A stretch of 64,000 bases of DNA. Origin: Thermogemmatispora aurantia. GTDB lineage: Bacteria; Chloroflexota; Ktedonobacteria; Ktedonobacterales; Ktedonobacteraceae. The stretch spans positions 248,001 to 312,000 of the forward strand of contig NZ_BKZV01000002.1 of the NCBI RefSeq assembly GCF_008974285.1. Direction: 5' to 3'. The translations under genes and the position numbers were made by a program. Positions within the stretch are counted from its first letter, which is position 1. Every line of letters starts with the position of its first letter. Positions 46,462 through 55,156 of the stretch are shown here, piece after piece. Under the pieces are notes generated by a model that did not search any database, was not told where the DNA came from, and saw only the letters and a program-made list of their open reading frames with translations.

Positions 46462-46515
46462 CAGAGGGGACCGAACCAACGCCTGGCCAAGCCCGGCTCG
46501 GTCCGGTCCCCTCTG
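46462..46515. repeat. Perfect 12-bp inverted repeat in a divergent intergenic region
   Basis: CAGAGGGGACCG (46462-46473) and CGGTCCCCTCTG (46504-46515), 30 bases apart. It lies between the diverging propeller operon and the gene at 46811, so it is not an obvious terminator for either. No gene is present in 46324-46810. Confidence 0.5.
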
Positions 46516-46572
46516 GCACCATCGCCGCATGCACGCTTTGTTCTTCCGCTTCCACCTTTTACGCTGCCCGCT

Positions 46573-46623
46573 TTGTTGATTTTGTCTATCAACAATGTCG
46601 AGTACATCCGTTGTTACTATACT
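46573..46623 (+). promoter_or_regulatory. Palindromic operator candidate plus -10
   Basis: TTGTTGAT (46573-46580) and ATCAACAA (46588-46595) form an 8-bp palindrome with 7-nt spacing. TATACT (46618-46623) follows as -10; the -35 is poor. The palindrome centre is ~46 bases upstream of the predicted start, a position typical for an activator. Confidence 0.45.
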
Positions 46624-46810
46624 ACTGTAGAGGATCGCACCTTGTCAACCCTGGGGCCGCTAGAGCAGAGCGGGCCAGGCGAGCAAGGCCCCAGCCCTTG
46701 ACGCAAAGCCAGTCACGCGCTATCATCGGAGAGGCTACCAGGCAGGTATGAGGAAAGTATCAACAGAGCATCAAAAGATTGCAAAAGATCGGTAGGCGTA
46801 GGGACGGAAT

Positions 46811-47056
46811 ATGTTGAACAAGCTACGGGGTCGCAATCTCGCCCATCCCGGTTGCTTAGTGGGGACAACTCTCGGGCTAACGATCGGCCTGATTCTCGCG
46901 GCGGTGTTGGCGACCAGCTTTAACGTGAATATCAATCTGGATCTGGTGATCTGGTTCGGCCTAACGGTCGTACTGGGGGGAGTGGGCTGGATTATCGGCG
47001 ATCGCCTTTCTTCGCGCTTCCCAGCGCTTGAAGAGGAGCAGCCACCGCAGACCTGA
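46811..47056 (+). CDS. Small two-helix membrane protein
   Basis: 81 residues: a short basic start (MLNKLRGRN), two transmembrane helices separated by NVNINLDL, and an acidic C-terminus. AGGGACGG upstream of the ATG. Not recognised. Confidence 0.7.
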   Translation: MLNKLRGRNLAHPGCLVGTTLGLTIGLILAAVLATSFNVNINLDLVIWFGLTVVLGGVGWIIGDRLSSRFPALEEEQPPQT

Positions 47057-47686
47057 TCAGGCCTCTTGCTATCCCTTAGCTGCTCATCCGCTTGCTCCTG
47101 CCTCCCGCTTCTGCCCTGCCCTCATCGCGAAGCGTGGAACTGCCCCCGGTCAATCGTCATCCAGGCTCTGCTATGGTGGGTGGGCAAGAAGGCCGCAGGT
47201 CAGTCGTCTACCTCCAGGCAGGCGATGGGGCTGGCACGAGGCTAGCAAGGAGACTAGCGTCCGGCGACAATTTGTGGTATAGTTGTTTCTAACTACAAGG
47301 ATCTCTCGGCTCCACTGCGCCCACCAGACAGAGGTGAGACGCCAGGCAGTGGACCGTCTTCCTTGCCAGCAAGCTGAGCAAAGCCGCTCCAGCGCTCGGG
47401 CAATGACGCACAGTGCGTATCGTCGTTGACCGGCTCCGTATCACTGTGGTACCGATTGATCGCTGTGGTATTCCTGGTACCGTGGTGGCCTCCGCGGCGG
47501 CTCCTCTGATGCCTACCCTGGCGGCTTCCCCGGCTCCATTCGCCACATGCTGTTGACCACCGATACGGGTCCGTCCCTTTTGTTTCGGTTCAGCAATCTA
47601 CTGCTTCTTGTCAATCTTTCCCCTTCATGCAAGGAACGATGCGTAGCAGTGACGTGTCTGCCCGACACGGTCCAGGAGGACAAGCG
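47057..47686. other. 630-base interval, extended -10 but no clear gene
   Basis: TG-G-TATAGT (47275-47283, plus strand) could begin a transcript with a ~400-base leader to the zinc-ribbon gene, or an unannotated RNA. The stretch 47420-47490 repeats TGTGGTA-like words. No convincing ORF. Confidence 0.4.
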
Positions 47687-47908
47687 ATGTCAAAGAATGA
47701 GTTCCATCAGCCTGTTTCTGTGGATTCTGCCCCCAGGGGCAGCCGCTGTGAATGGTGCGGTGAGCCGGCGGAGCGGCAGCTCACGGCCATTGGCGGCCTC
47801 TACCACAACGATGGCGGCCTCTTCTGTCGCCCCTGTGGCGAGAAGTTCATCCAGGCAGTGCTTAACTCGCTGCAGTTTCCCGGTCAGTTTGGCCTGAGCG
47901 CCCGCTAG
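47687..47908 (+). CDS. Small zinc-ribbon protein
   Basis: 73 residues with CEWC ... H ... CRPC (CEWCGEP, YHNDGGLFCRPCGEKF), a four- to five-ligand zinc knuckle. CAGGAGG upstream of the ATG supports the start. Function unknown; such small ribbons are often nucleic-acid or protein binding. Confidence 0.7.
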   Translation: MSKNEFHQPVSVDSAPRGSRCEWCGEPAERQLTAIGGLYHNDGGLFCRPCGEKFIQAVLNSLQFPGQFGLSAR

Positions 47909-48059
47909 CGAACGAGCCGTTCAGACCATCTCAAGCGCCCCTAGCCTGCTCACCCATCAGCTGCACCCCAGCTAGCAGTTCGCAGGCAGGGAAGACGACC
48001 TCTTCACAGGGTTTTTATTATCTTCTTGCTCTCCCCCTTTCCAGGAGTCCCCTAACAAA

Positions 48060-48097
48060 GAGGACGCGCGCGGCAGGAATCGAGCCGGCGCGTCCTC
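48060..48097 (-). terminator. Terminator of the korAB operon
   Basis: GAGGACGCGC (48060-48069) pairs with GCGCGTCCTC (48088-48097), with an inner GGC/GCC. On the minus strand it is followed by TTTGTT. The rest of 47909-48252 has no gene. Confidence 0.65.
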
Positions 48098-48252
48098 GTG
48101 CCATCTTTCTCCGCTCGGCCCCTCGTCCGTTGGGGTAACTAGTACCCAGGCTAGCCTGGCCGACCGTCGACGGCCCCTGGCACCGCTCCCCACGAGAAGA
48201 GACCTTACCTCGTCAATCCCCTCGGCGTTGGCGATGCAGGTGGGAGAGGGGA

Positions 48253-49098
48253 CTAGGCATAGCGCTGAATGTATTCGTCGATGCGGAACTCGCGAGGCTC
48301 AACGACCTCACGGGTCACGCGCTCCATTGTTGGCCGCTCCTCGCGGTAAAAGAGGCCGATATACTGCTTCTCGCTGTCGAGAGCATACTCCAGGGCCTTG
48401 AGCCGGCTGCTCGGGTCATGATCCTCTGGCAGCGGCGTTACCGCGGCATCCCAGGCATCGAAGGTATTGTAGAAGGTTGGGCAGGGACTGAGCACATGCA
48501 CAAAGGAGAAGCCCCGATGCAGAGTAGCCTGCTCGATCAGGGCCGCCAGCTCTTTGGGGCGAGCGGAGTAACCGCGGGCCACAAAGCTCACGTTCAGCGA
48601 GAGAGCGGTCGCGACCGGATTGAATTGCGAGGCTAGCAGGCCATAGGGCGATGACTTCGTCTTGTGGCCATGCGGCGAGGTAGGCGAGGTCTGTCCCTTG
48701 GTCAGGCCATAGGTCTCGTTATCCATTACGATGGCCGTAATATCGATATTGCGCAGAGCGGCGTGCACCAGGTGGCCGACGCCGATGCTGAAGAAGTCGC
48801 CATCCCCCCCCACGGCGATCACCGTCAGGTCAGGGCGGGCCATCTTCAGGCCCTGGGCGACCGGGAGAGCGCGCCCATGCACGCTATGGAAGCCGAAGGT
48901 GCGAATAAAGTGGGGGAAGCGGCTGGAGCAGCCAATACCCGAGACAACCACCGTCTGATCGACTGGCAGCTTGAGGGCGGCCATGCTGCGCAGCGTCGCG
49001 TTGAGCACGCCAAAATCGCCGCAACCCGGACACCAGGTCGGCTTGACCTCGCTCTTGTAGTCTTTGAGCGTGAGCGTTGGAGTGGTTGACTGAACCAC
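48253..49098 (-). CDS. korB: 2-oxoacid:ferredoxin oxidoreductase, beta subunit
   Basis: 281 residues. The [4Fe-4S]/TPP-binding motifs are CPGCGDFG and GGDGDFFSIG. Likely acts on 2-oxoglutarate or a related oxoacid with the alpha subunit upstream, passing electrons to ferredoxin. GTG at 49098 lies two bases after the korA stop with GGAGG ten bases upstream; a TTG three codons earlier is the alternative. The exact oxoacid is inferred. Confidence 0.92.
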   Translation of the reverse strand: MVQSTTPTLTLKDYKSEVKPTWCPGCGDFGVLNATLRSMAALKLPVDQTVVVSGIGCSSRFPHFIRTFGFHSVHGRALPVAQGLKMARPDLTVIAVGGDGDFFSIGVGHLVHAALRNIDITAIVMDNETYGLTKGQTSPTSPHGHKTKSSPYGLLASQFNPVATALSLNVSFVARGYSARPKELAALIEQATLHRGFSFVHVLSPCPTFYNTFDAWDAAVTPLPEDHDPSSRLKALEYALDSEKQYIGLFYREERPTMERVTREVVEPREFRIDEYIQRYA

Positions 49099-49100
49099 GG

Positions 49101-50888
49101 CTAACAAACCTCCTCAATGGCCCGCAGGATCTCCCCCGCGGTGAAGGGAATGCCCCCGAATTTATTGACACGAATCGGCTGCAGACCATACCTGGCCCCG
49201 AGCAGGTTGGCCAGCTGACCCGAGTAATTGCACTCGGGAACGATGATCGTCTTGACGGAGCTGATGAAATTGCGAAGAGCACGATCGGGCAGCGGCGAGA
49301 GAATGCGCAGGTGCAGGGAGGCTACCTTGTAGCCCTTGGCGCGTGCGCGATCAACCGCCTCTTGAATGGCTCCCTCTGTCGACCCCCAGCCGATCAGTCC
49401 GATCTCGGCGTCGCTGTCCCCGTACGGCTCCGGCTGTGGCAGCTCCTGGGCCGCCGTCTCCAGCTTGCGAAAGCGCTTCTGCATCATGGCCGTGTGGTCT
49501 TCCGGCTCGTAGTCTGGATGGCCATGCTCGTTGTGCTCCAGGCCGGTGGCAGAGTAAGGAAGGGCACCAGGTCCGGGGATAGTCATGGGAGAAATGCCGC
49601 TGGCTGTATAGGCGTAGCGCGCGAAGCTGGCCGCCAGAGCCGTCGCCGCCTCGTGCTTGCTCCCGTTGCCGCTGGCCCCATTGGCGCCGTTGGCGCCATT
49701 GCTGCCCACCTTGCCATACTCAAGGCGCCCCTCGATGGTGAAGGGCTGAAAGACGCTGCGATCGACGCTCTCAACGCGAGCCGTCAGCGACTGGTCGGTG
49801 AGGAAGATGACTGGCATCTGGTAGCGGTCAGCCATGTTGAAGGCCAAACCCATCAGGCTGTAGCAGTCGGCGACATTGGCCGGCGCCACGATCAGACGCG
49901 GCGTATCGCCGTGGCCACCGTAGAGGGCAAAGCTGAGGTCAGCCTGCTCCATCTTGGTGGGCATGCCCGTGCTTGGACCAGCACGCTGGGCATCGACAAT
50001 GACCGCCGGTAGCTCGGCCATCGAGGCCAGCCCGATCAGCTCGGTCATCAGGGAGAAGCCCGGGCCGGAGGTCGCCGTCATGGCCCGCACACCGCCGAAG
50101 GAGGCTCCCAAAACCGCCGCCAGGGCGGCCATCTCATCTTCCGCCTGCAAGAAGGTCCCCCCTACCTGCGGCAGCTCCTTAGCCATCGCCTCCATGATAT
50201 CACTGGCCGGCGTAATCGGATAGCCCGCGAAGAAGCCACAGCCTGCCGCCAGGGCGCCCGCTACAACCGCCTGGTTGCCATTGAGCACCACGCGATCGGC
50301 CTTTTCTACAGGACCAAGCTGGTAGGGATCTCGCTTTTCGATCTTCTCACGTACATAGCGATAGGCGATGTCTAGCGCCAGGCGGTTCTTCTCCATCAAG
50401 ACGGGATTGGCCTTGCGGGATTTGGAGAGGCGGGACTCGACTACCTGCAGCAGGGCCTCCAGAGGTGGCCCGAAGAGGCCAGCTATGGCCCCCAGCATGA
50501 CCATGTTCTTGGTCTGAAAAAGCTGCACTTCCTTGCGCGCTAGCTCGTTGAAGGGCACGGCATAGGTGATGAAGTCGTCGCTCTCGGGCGTGAAATCACC
50601 AGGATCGTAGACCAGGACCCCCCCCCGGCGCAGGTCGCGAATATTGCGGTCGTAAGCCTCTTTGTTGAGACAGATCAGGACGTCCGCATAGTCTCCCATC
50701 GATTTCACAGGGCGATCGCTGATGCGCACCTGGAACATACAGGGACCGCCCAGGATCTCCGCCGGGAAGGTGCGGAAGGTAAAGACATGATACCCCCAGC
50801 GCGCGGAGGCGAGCGCCAGGATGTCACCACCCGAGATGGTCCCTTCGCCCGACTCGCCACCAATCCGAATCGTCACTTCATTCTCCAT
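49101..50888 (-). CDS. korA: 2-oxoacid:ferredoxin oxidoreductase, fused gamma-alpha subunit
   Basis: 595 residues. The N-terminal ~190 residues are the gamma domain (RIGGESGEGTISGG, PAEILGGPCMFQ). The rest is the pyrimidine-binding alpha domain (GNQAVVAGALAAGCGFFAGY, ATSGPGFSLMTE). A glycine/asparagine/alanine repeat linker (NGANGANGASGNGS) interrupts the alpha part near residue 400. ATG with AGGGGG upstream. Coupled to korB. Confidence 0.93.
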   Translation of the reverse strand: MENEVTIRIGGESGEGTISGGDILALASARWGYHVFTFRTFPAEILGGPCMFQVRISDRPVKSMGDYADVLICLNKEAYDRNIRDLRRGGVLVYDPGDFTPESDDFITYAVPFNELARKEVQLFQTKNMVMLGAIAGLFGPPLEALLQVVESRLSKSRKANPVLMEKNRLALDIAYRYVREKIEKRDPYQLGPVEKADRVVLNGNQAVVAGALAAGCGFFAGYPITPASDIMEAMAKELPQVGGTFLQAEDEMAALAAVLGASFGGVRAMTATSGPGFSLMTELIGLASMAELPAVIVDAQRAGPSTGMPTKMEQADLSFALYGGHGDTPRLIVAPANVADCYSLMGLAFNMADRYQMPVIFLTDQSLTARVESVDRSVFQPFTIEGRLEYGKVGSNGANGANGASGNGSKHEAATALAASFARYAYTASGISPMTIPGPGALPYSATGLEHNEHGHPDYEPEDHTAMMQKRFRKLETAAQELPQPEPYGDSDAEIGLIGWGSTEGAIQEAVDRARAKGYKVASLHLRILSPLPDRALRNFISSVKTIIVPECNYSGQLANLLGARYGLQPIRVNKFGGIPFTAGEILRAIEEVC

Positions 50889-51203
50889 TGAATGCCCCCT
50901 CTAAAAATTCAACCGCGCCCTGTGCACAGAAATGGCGCGGCCCTTAAAAAGCGCTCCCGGGATTCCACAGAGTGCCCGCGACTAACAGCGGTCGCTCTCT
51001 GCTCTTGTTCCGGTCTGCGTCTGCTCGACTGCCTTGCACTCAAAACAGGGTGCTTTGCCGATGGCACGGCTCCTGTGTTCACAATGCTGCTGCTGACTGT
51101 AGAATCCGCCAATACGCTCGTCGTTGACTGGCTTGCCCCCTCCTCTTTCCTCTCAGGAACAGCAACGGGAAGCCAGCCAGGTGCTGTGCTCTACACTTCC
51201 GAT

Positions 51204-51212
51204 ATTATAGCA
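51204..51212 (-). promoter_or_regulatory. Extended -10 promoter of korAB
   Basis: On the minus strand TG-C-TATAAT, a full consensus extended -10. The predicted mRNA has a ~305-base leader with hairpins and a TTTTT run at 50945-50950 region. Confidence 0.65.
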
Positions 51213-51317
51213 CAATGTGGACCGCACGATGTATCGATCTATTGGCATGCTGAACCAAATGTCGCGGGACTTCGTTGACTCTTCTGGCCTCTCCCTCTTC
51301 CCAGCGCATCGCGAGTG

Positions 51318-51326
51318 TGTTACAAT
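51318..51326 (+). promoter_or_regulatory. Extended -10 promoter of the interrupted tRNA gene
   Basis: TG-T-TACAAT, with predicted start about five bases before the tRNA 5' end. Confidence 0.6.
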
Positions 51327-51629
51327 AGTGGTCGCAAGGGCCCATAGCTCAGCGGTTAGAGCAGCCGGCTCATAAGTGCGCCGCTGTGCTCTACCTGTCT
51401 CTGCTGCGCAGTGCAGCACCACTGGGACCGTTGTGGTTAAAGCCTGGTCTGACCTGATCCCGAAAGGGTTAGGGGACAGTAGCATGACCAGAAAAGTGCG
51501 GCTCGGGGGAAACTGCTTACCCCGCTCCGTGCAGCGAGGCCGTATATGGTGAGGAGGAACTTCCGAACCCGAGATGTGCCCGCTCAACCACCCGTGCGAT
51601 GGCAGGATTGCGCACGTTGCCCGATTTGA

Positions 51630-51650
51630 CGACCGTGGTTATGAGGGTCG
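51630..51650 (+). other. EBS1 hairpin of the group II intron
   Basis: Stem CGACC (51630-51634)/GGTCG (51646-51650) presents an 11-nt loop holding TTATGAG (51639-51645). This is the exact complement of the seven bases before the 5' splice site (CTCATAA, 51369-51375), the IBS1. The intron thus recognises the tRNA anticodon loop itself. Confidence 0.9.
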
Positions 51651-51908
51651 CCAATGGTCCCATCGGGCTGGCGGCTGGTAGCCCGGCACATCCTAAGGGC
51701 ACCTACGTACGGACCGAGGCAGGTAGGGAACTGCGGGATCACCTTCCAGGATACGGGTCGCCTCTCCGGCACTAATTCGGCCACTGGCCTCGCCCGTGTC
51801 CTCTGGTGACGGAGTGCCCATAGTACTCAAACGATCGGGGTAATGCCCGATACACGGGGAAGGGGCACAGGGCGCTGCTTCCAGCCCTCTGGCTCGACAG
51901 CGCCTGGA

Positions 51909-51942
51909 GAGCCGTGTGCGTCGAAAGGCGCACGCACGGTTC
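51909..51942 (+). other. Group II intron domain V
   Basis: 34 nt: lower stem GAGCCGT/ACGGTTC (7 bp with the AGC catalytic triad and G-U), two-nt bulge GC, upper stem GTGCGTC/GGCGCAC (7 bp), GAAA tetraloop. Lengths 7-7-4-7-2-7 are the canonical ones. Confidence 0.95.
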
Positions 51943-52080
51943 GGGAAGAGATGACCTCGCTCAGCACCTGCGCCTTCCGGCAATCAGTGCTTGCCCGCCT
52001 GATCGCTTCCAGGCCAGGCATAGGCTGGGCAGTCGTCGGCTTCACCCGGTTGGTCCCTGGTTCGAATCCAGGTGGGCCCA

Positions 52081-52445
52081 CTTTCGCCCTTACTCGCTTA
52101 CTAGCTCGCTCACTTCCCTGGTCCACCCGGCAGCCGGTTGCTGTTCCCTTGTCAGCCAGCTGCGCGCTCCCTCTACTCCTGGCTGACCCTCCCCGCTCCG
52201 AGCGTGAGGAGGGCCTCCCTCTTTGATCGGTCCCTCCCTCCCTTGCCGCGCGCTCTCAGGTCCTGACCTTGCTCTCTGCGCTCCAGTATAGAGGAGGCAG
52301 TGCACGGCCAAGAACGGGCCAAGGTCACAAGAGGGAGGAGAGAGAGGCAACTGCAGACCACAGAAGCAGGGAGAGGGTGAGCAAGCTGGAAGGGCAGACA
52401 GACAGGCAGGCCCGGTCCCCGGGGTCCGATAGAGAAAACAAACCA
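52081..52445. other. Intergenic region after the split tRNA
   Basis: GC-rich, no gene. A hairpin CCCTCC...GGAGGG at about 52188-52216 may end the tRNA transcript. Confidence 0.45.
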
Positions 52446-52479
52446 AAAAGAGGGGAGTGGTCCGGGCGACCGCTCCCCT
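52446..52479 (-). terminator. Intrinsic terminator of the aminotransferase gene
   Basis: AGGGGAGTGGTC (52451-52462) pairs with GACCGCTCCCCT (52468-52479), one G-U. On the minus strand it is followed by CTTTTTGG and more T-rich sequence. The hairpin overlaps the stop codon. Confidence 0.85.
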
Positions 52480-53650
52480 ACTGGTGACGCCTCAGGAAGC
52501 GCTCGATACGCCGTAAGGCTTCCTCCAGTTGCTCATAAGAGGTGCAATAAGCACAGCGCACATAGCCAGCACCGCAGGCACCAAATGAGCTACCGGGCAC
52601 AACAGCTACGCGCTCTTCCAGCAGCAACTTTTCGGCAAACTCCTCATCGCTCATGCCAGTCTGGGCCACACAGGGGAAGGCATAGAAAGCCCCTCGCGGC
52701 TCGCAGGTTGGCAGGCCAATGCGGTTGAGCCCATCAACAAACATCCGCCGCCGCCGCGCATACTCGGCATGCATAGCGCATACGTCTTCCTCGCCGTGAC
52801 GCAGGGCCTCCAGAGCTGCAACCTGGGCCACAGTGCCAGCGCACATAATGGCGTATTGATGCACTTTCAGCATGGCCTCTAGCAGGGTGGCTGGAGCCGC
52901 TACGTAGCCGACGCGCCAGCCTGTCATCGCATAGGCTTTGGAAAAGCCATCGAGCAGAATGGTACGCTCGCGCATGCCCGGCAGCGCTGCCATACAGACA
53001 TGCTCAGTCTCGTAGACCAGGCGACTGTAGACTTCATCGACCACCAGGTAAAGATCATGCTCCAGGACCAGACGCGCAATCCCTTCTAGCTCGGCCCGCG
53101 GAATGACGGCCCCCGTCGGATTGTTAGGGTTGCCAAGGAGAATGACTTTGGTACGCGGCGTGATCAGGGGCGCGATCTCCGCAGCGCGTACAGCAAAGTT
53201 ATAGCGCGCATAGGTCGGAACCGGTACGACCACGCCGCCGGCAAAGAGAATATCTGCTTCGTAGGCAACGTAGCCGGGGTCAAGCGAGATCACCTCATCG
53301 CCCGGATCAACTAAGGCGCGCATTGCCAGATCGACCCCTTCGCTGACGCCGACGGTGACCAGGATCTCTTTCTGCGGATCATACAGCAGGCCGTAGCGAC
53401 GCTGCAACATTGCAGCGATCTCTTCGCGCAATTCGAGGATTCCATAGTTCGACGTGTAGTGCGTCTCTCCACGTCTGAGGGCTTCGATGCCCGCCTGGCG
53501 AATATGCTCCGGCGTCACAAAATCAGGCTCGCCTACTCCAAGCGAGATGACGTCCGGCATGCTGTTGATGATGTCGAAGAATTTGCGAATGCCGGAGGGT
53601 TTGACGGCCCGCACTCGCTGTGAGAGCGCTTCGCGTTTGAGTGTGTCCAT
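52478..53650 (-). CDS. PLP-dependent class I/II aminotransferase
   Basis: 390 residues of the aspartate-aminotransferase fold I group. Motifs are GVGEPDFVTP, NPNNPTGAVI, the PLP lysine in DGFSKAYAMTGWRVGY and a C-terminal arginine in YVRCAYC. It resembles aspartate/aromatic or MalY/PatA-like aminotransferases; the amino donor is unknown. The start MDTLKREALSQRV is chosen over a longer frame. Confidence 0.9.
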   Translation of the reverse strand: MDTLKREALSQRVRAVKPSGIRKFFDIINSMPDVISLGVGEPDFVTPEHIRQAGIEALRRGETHYTSNYGILELREEIAAMLQRRYGLLYDPQKEILVTVGVSEGVDLAMRALVDPGDEVISLDPGYVAYEADILFAGGVVVPVPTYARYNFAVRAAEIAPLITPRTKVILLGNPNNPTGAVIPRAELEGIARLVLEHDLYLVVDEVYSRLVYETEHVCMAALPGMRERTILLDGFSKAYAMTGWRVGYVAAPATLLEAMLKVHQYAIMCAGTVAQVAALEALRHGEEDVCAMHAEYARRRRMFVDGLNRIGLPTCEPRGAFYAFPCVAQTGMSDEEFAEKLLLEERVAVVPGSSFGACGAGYVRCAYCTSYEQLEEALRRIERFLRRHQ

Positions 53651-53804
53651 AATCAGCTGCCTATCCCTTCTTGTGCACACATGGAGGCCAGGAGCGGCAA
53701 GCAACGCCCGCGGTTGCCTGTCCTTTCTCTGCCAGGATCATCTGCCAGGCGGATGATCCCGCAGGTGCCTTCCTTGTTAGTATCCTGTTGCCTCTGCTGT
53801 TTCC

Positions 53805-53833
53805 ACTGTAGCACAAACGGGCCGAGGAGACAA
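53805..53833 (-). promoter_or_regulatory. Promoter of the aminotransferase gene
   Basis: On the minus strand TTGTCT - 17 bases - TACAGT, with TG before the -10. The ~150-base leader contains a perfect 8-bp hairpin (GGATCATC 53735-53742 / GATGATCC 53752-53759). Confidence 0.65.
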
Positions 53834-54001
53834 CGCCTGGCCACAGAACCCGCCCCAGATAGTCATAGGTCAGCAGGCCTGCATACTCCAAGATTGGCGC
53901 ACTCATCCACGGCCAGGCTGATCCTTCCTTCCTGCCGGCGGTCCGCCCGCTGCCCTGCTCTTGTCTTGCACGAGCCACCTGAGCCAGCGGTCCGCCCATA
54001 C

Positions 54002-55156
54002 TCAGGTGGCCAGACTGCGCAGCTTCTCAACGATGCCCGGCAGGACGGAGAGAACGGTGTCGACGTCTTCTTCGCTGTTGTCTTTGCCAAGGGTCAGGCG
54101 CAGACTACCGCGCGCCCACTCGGGCGGCAGGCCGAGCGCAACGAGGACATGCGAGGGTTCAACCGAGCCAGAGGTGCAGGCCGAGCCGGTCGAGGCGGCA
54201 ATGTTGAGCAGATCAAGGTTGAGTAGGATCGATTCACCCTCGACCCCCTCGAAGCAGAAGCTAGCGTTGTTGGCCAGGCGTCGCGTCGGATGGCCGGTCA
54301 GGCGGCTGCGCGGGACACGGCTCAGGATGCCTTCGATCAGGCGATCACGCATGGTTCGCAGCCGCGGCTGAACCTGCTCCAGCTCCTCGTAGGCCAGGCG
54401 CAGGGCCGTGGCCGCTCCTACAATGCCGGCCACGTTCTCGGTCCCAGCTCGCCGCCCGCGTTCCTGCGAGCCTCCTTGCTGCTGCGGCAGGAGTCGGACG
54501 CCCTGGCGCACGTAGAGAATGCCAACGCCCTTCGGCCCATAGAATTTGTGAGCCGAGAGCGAGAGCAGGTCGGCGTTGAGCGCCTTGACGTCGAGTGGTA
54601 AAGCCCCACCCGCCTGGACGGCATCAATGTGGAAGGGAACCTTGCGCTGCCGACAGATGCGCCCAATCTCTTCAACCGGCTCGATGGTCCCAATCTCATT
54701 ATTGGCATACATGATGGAGACGAGGACGGTCTCAGCAGTGATGGCTCGCTCAACAGCCTCGGGATCAACCAGTCCGTGCTCGTCCACCGGTAGGTAGGTG
54801 ACGTTGAAACCGAAACGCTCCAGATAGTGACAGGTGTGCAGGACAGCATGATGCTCGATGGACGAAGTGATAATGTGCTGGCCTTTGTTGCGCGCGGCCA
54901 GAGCGACACCCTTGATGGCCAGGTTGTCGCTCTCGGAGCCACAGCCGGTAAATACGATTTCGGTGGGCCGGCAGTTGAGAATGGCGGCGATCTCTTCACG
55001 CGCCCTGTCAATGGCTTGCATGGCTCGCCGCCCAAGGGTGTAGATACTGCTGGCATTGCCATAGTCGCTGGTAAGATAGGGCAACATGGCCTCCAGCACC
55101 CGCGGATCAAGGGCGGTCGTGGCCGCATGGTCAAGATAAATGAGTCGCTCTGGCAT
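54002..55156 (-). CDS. Cysteine desulfurase (NifS/IscS-like)
   Basis: 384 residues. [12 protein letters not shown] opening, [12 protein letters not shown] lysine in [22 protein letters not shown], and the catalytic cysteine in [10 protein letters not shown]. It mobilises sulfur from cysteine for Fe-S clusters or thio-modified tRNAs. No iscU or mnmA is adjacent. Weak SD. Confidence 0.94.
   Translation of the reverse strand: MPERLIYLDHAATTALDPRVLEAMLPYLTSDYGNASSIYTLGRRAMQAIDRAREEIAAILNCRPTEIVFTGCGSESDNLAIKGVALAARNKGQHIITSSIEHHAVLHTCHYLERFGFNVTYLPVDEHGLVDPEAVERAITAETVLVSIMYANNEIGTIEPVEEIGRICRQRKVPFHIDAVQAGGALPLDVKALNADLLSLSAHKFYGPKGVGILYVRQGVRLLPQQQGGSQERGRRAGTENVAGIVGAATALRLAYEELEQVQPRLRTMRDRLIEGILSRVPRSRLTGHPTRRLANNASFCFEGVEGESILLNLDLLNIAASTGSACTSGSVEPSHVLVALGLPPEWARGSLRLTLGKDNSEEDVDTVLSVLPGIVEKLRSLAT

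Larger units (their letters stand above)
51376..52045 (+). ncRNA. ORF-less group II intron (670 nt)
   Basis: It begins GTGCG and ends AC, the group II rule, and its removal restores an exact tRNA. Domain V (51909-51942) and an EBS1 hairpin (51630-51650) are textbook. An extended domain VI stem follows: GAAG/CTTC, GATGAC/GTCGTC, CTCAGC/GCTGGG. No reverse-transcriptase frame is present, so splicing must rely on the RNA alone or on proteins from elsewhere. The size fits a ribozyme core with a short domain IV. Structural subclass was not determined. Confidence 0.92.
51338..52080 (+). tRNA. tRNA with CAU anticodon (probably Ile2), split by a group II intron
   Basis: The 5' exon is 51338-51375 and the 3' exon 52046-52080; joined they give 73 nt. 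Acceptor GGGCCCA pairs fully with TGGGCCC, the D arm is GCTC/GAGC, the anticodon stem GCCGG/CCGGT, loop CTCATAA (anticodon CAT), variable loop TGGTC, T arm CCTGG-TTCGAAT-CCAGG, discriminator A, no encoded CCA. G1-C72 excludes an initiator tRNA. The TTGGTC region and overall pattern are closest to tRNA-Ile2, whose C34 becomes lysidine by TilS to read AUA; elongator Met is the alternative. The interruption is between positions 38 and 39. Confidence 0.93.

Noticed and set aside
51376..52045. Group I intron or simple insertion in the tRNA gene
   Set aside because: The ends (GTGCG...AC), domain V and the EBS1-IBS1 match are all group II. The 5' exon does not end in the U expected for group I.
51843..52226. 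Open frames of 90-130 codons across the intron and 3' exon
   Set aside because: They run through the ribozyme core and tRNA, lack SD sequences and show no maturase or endonuclease motif.
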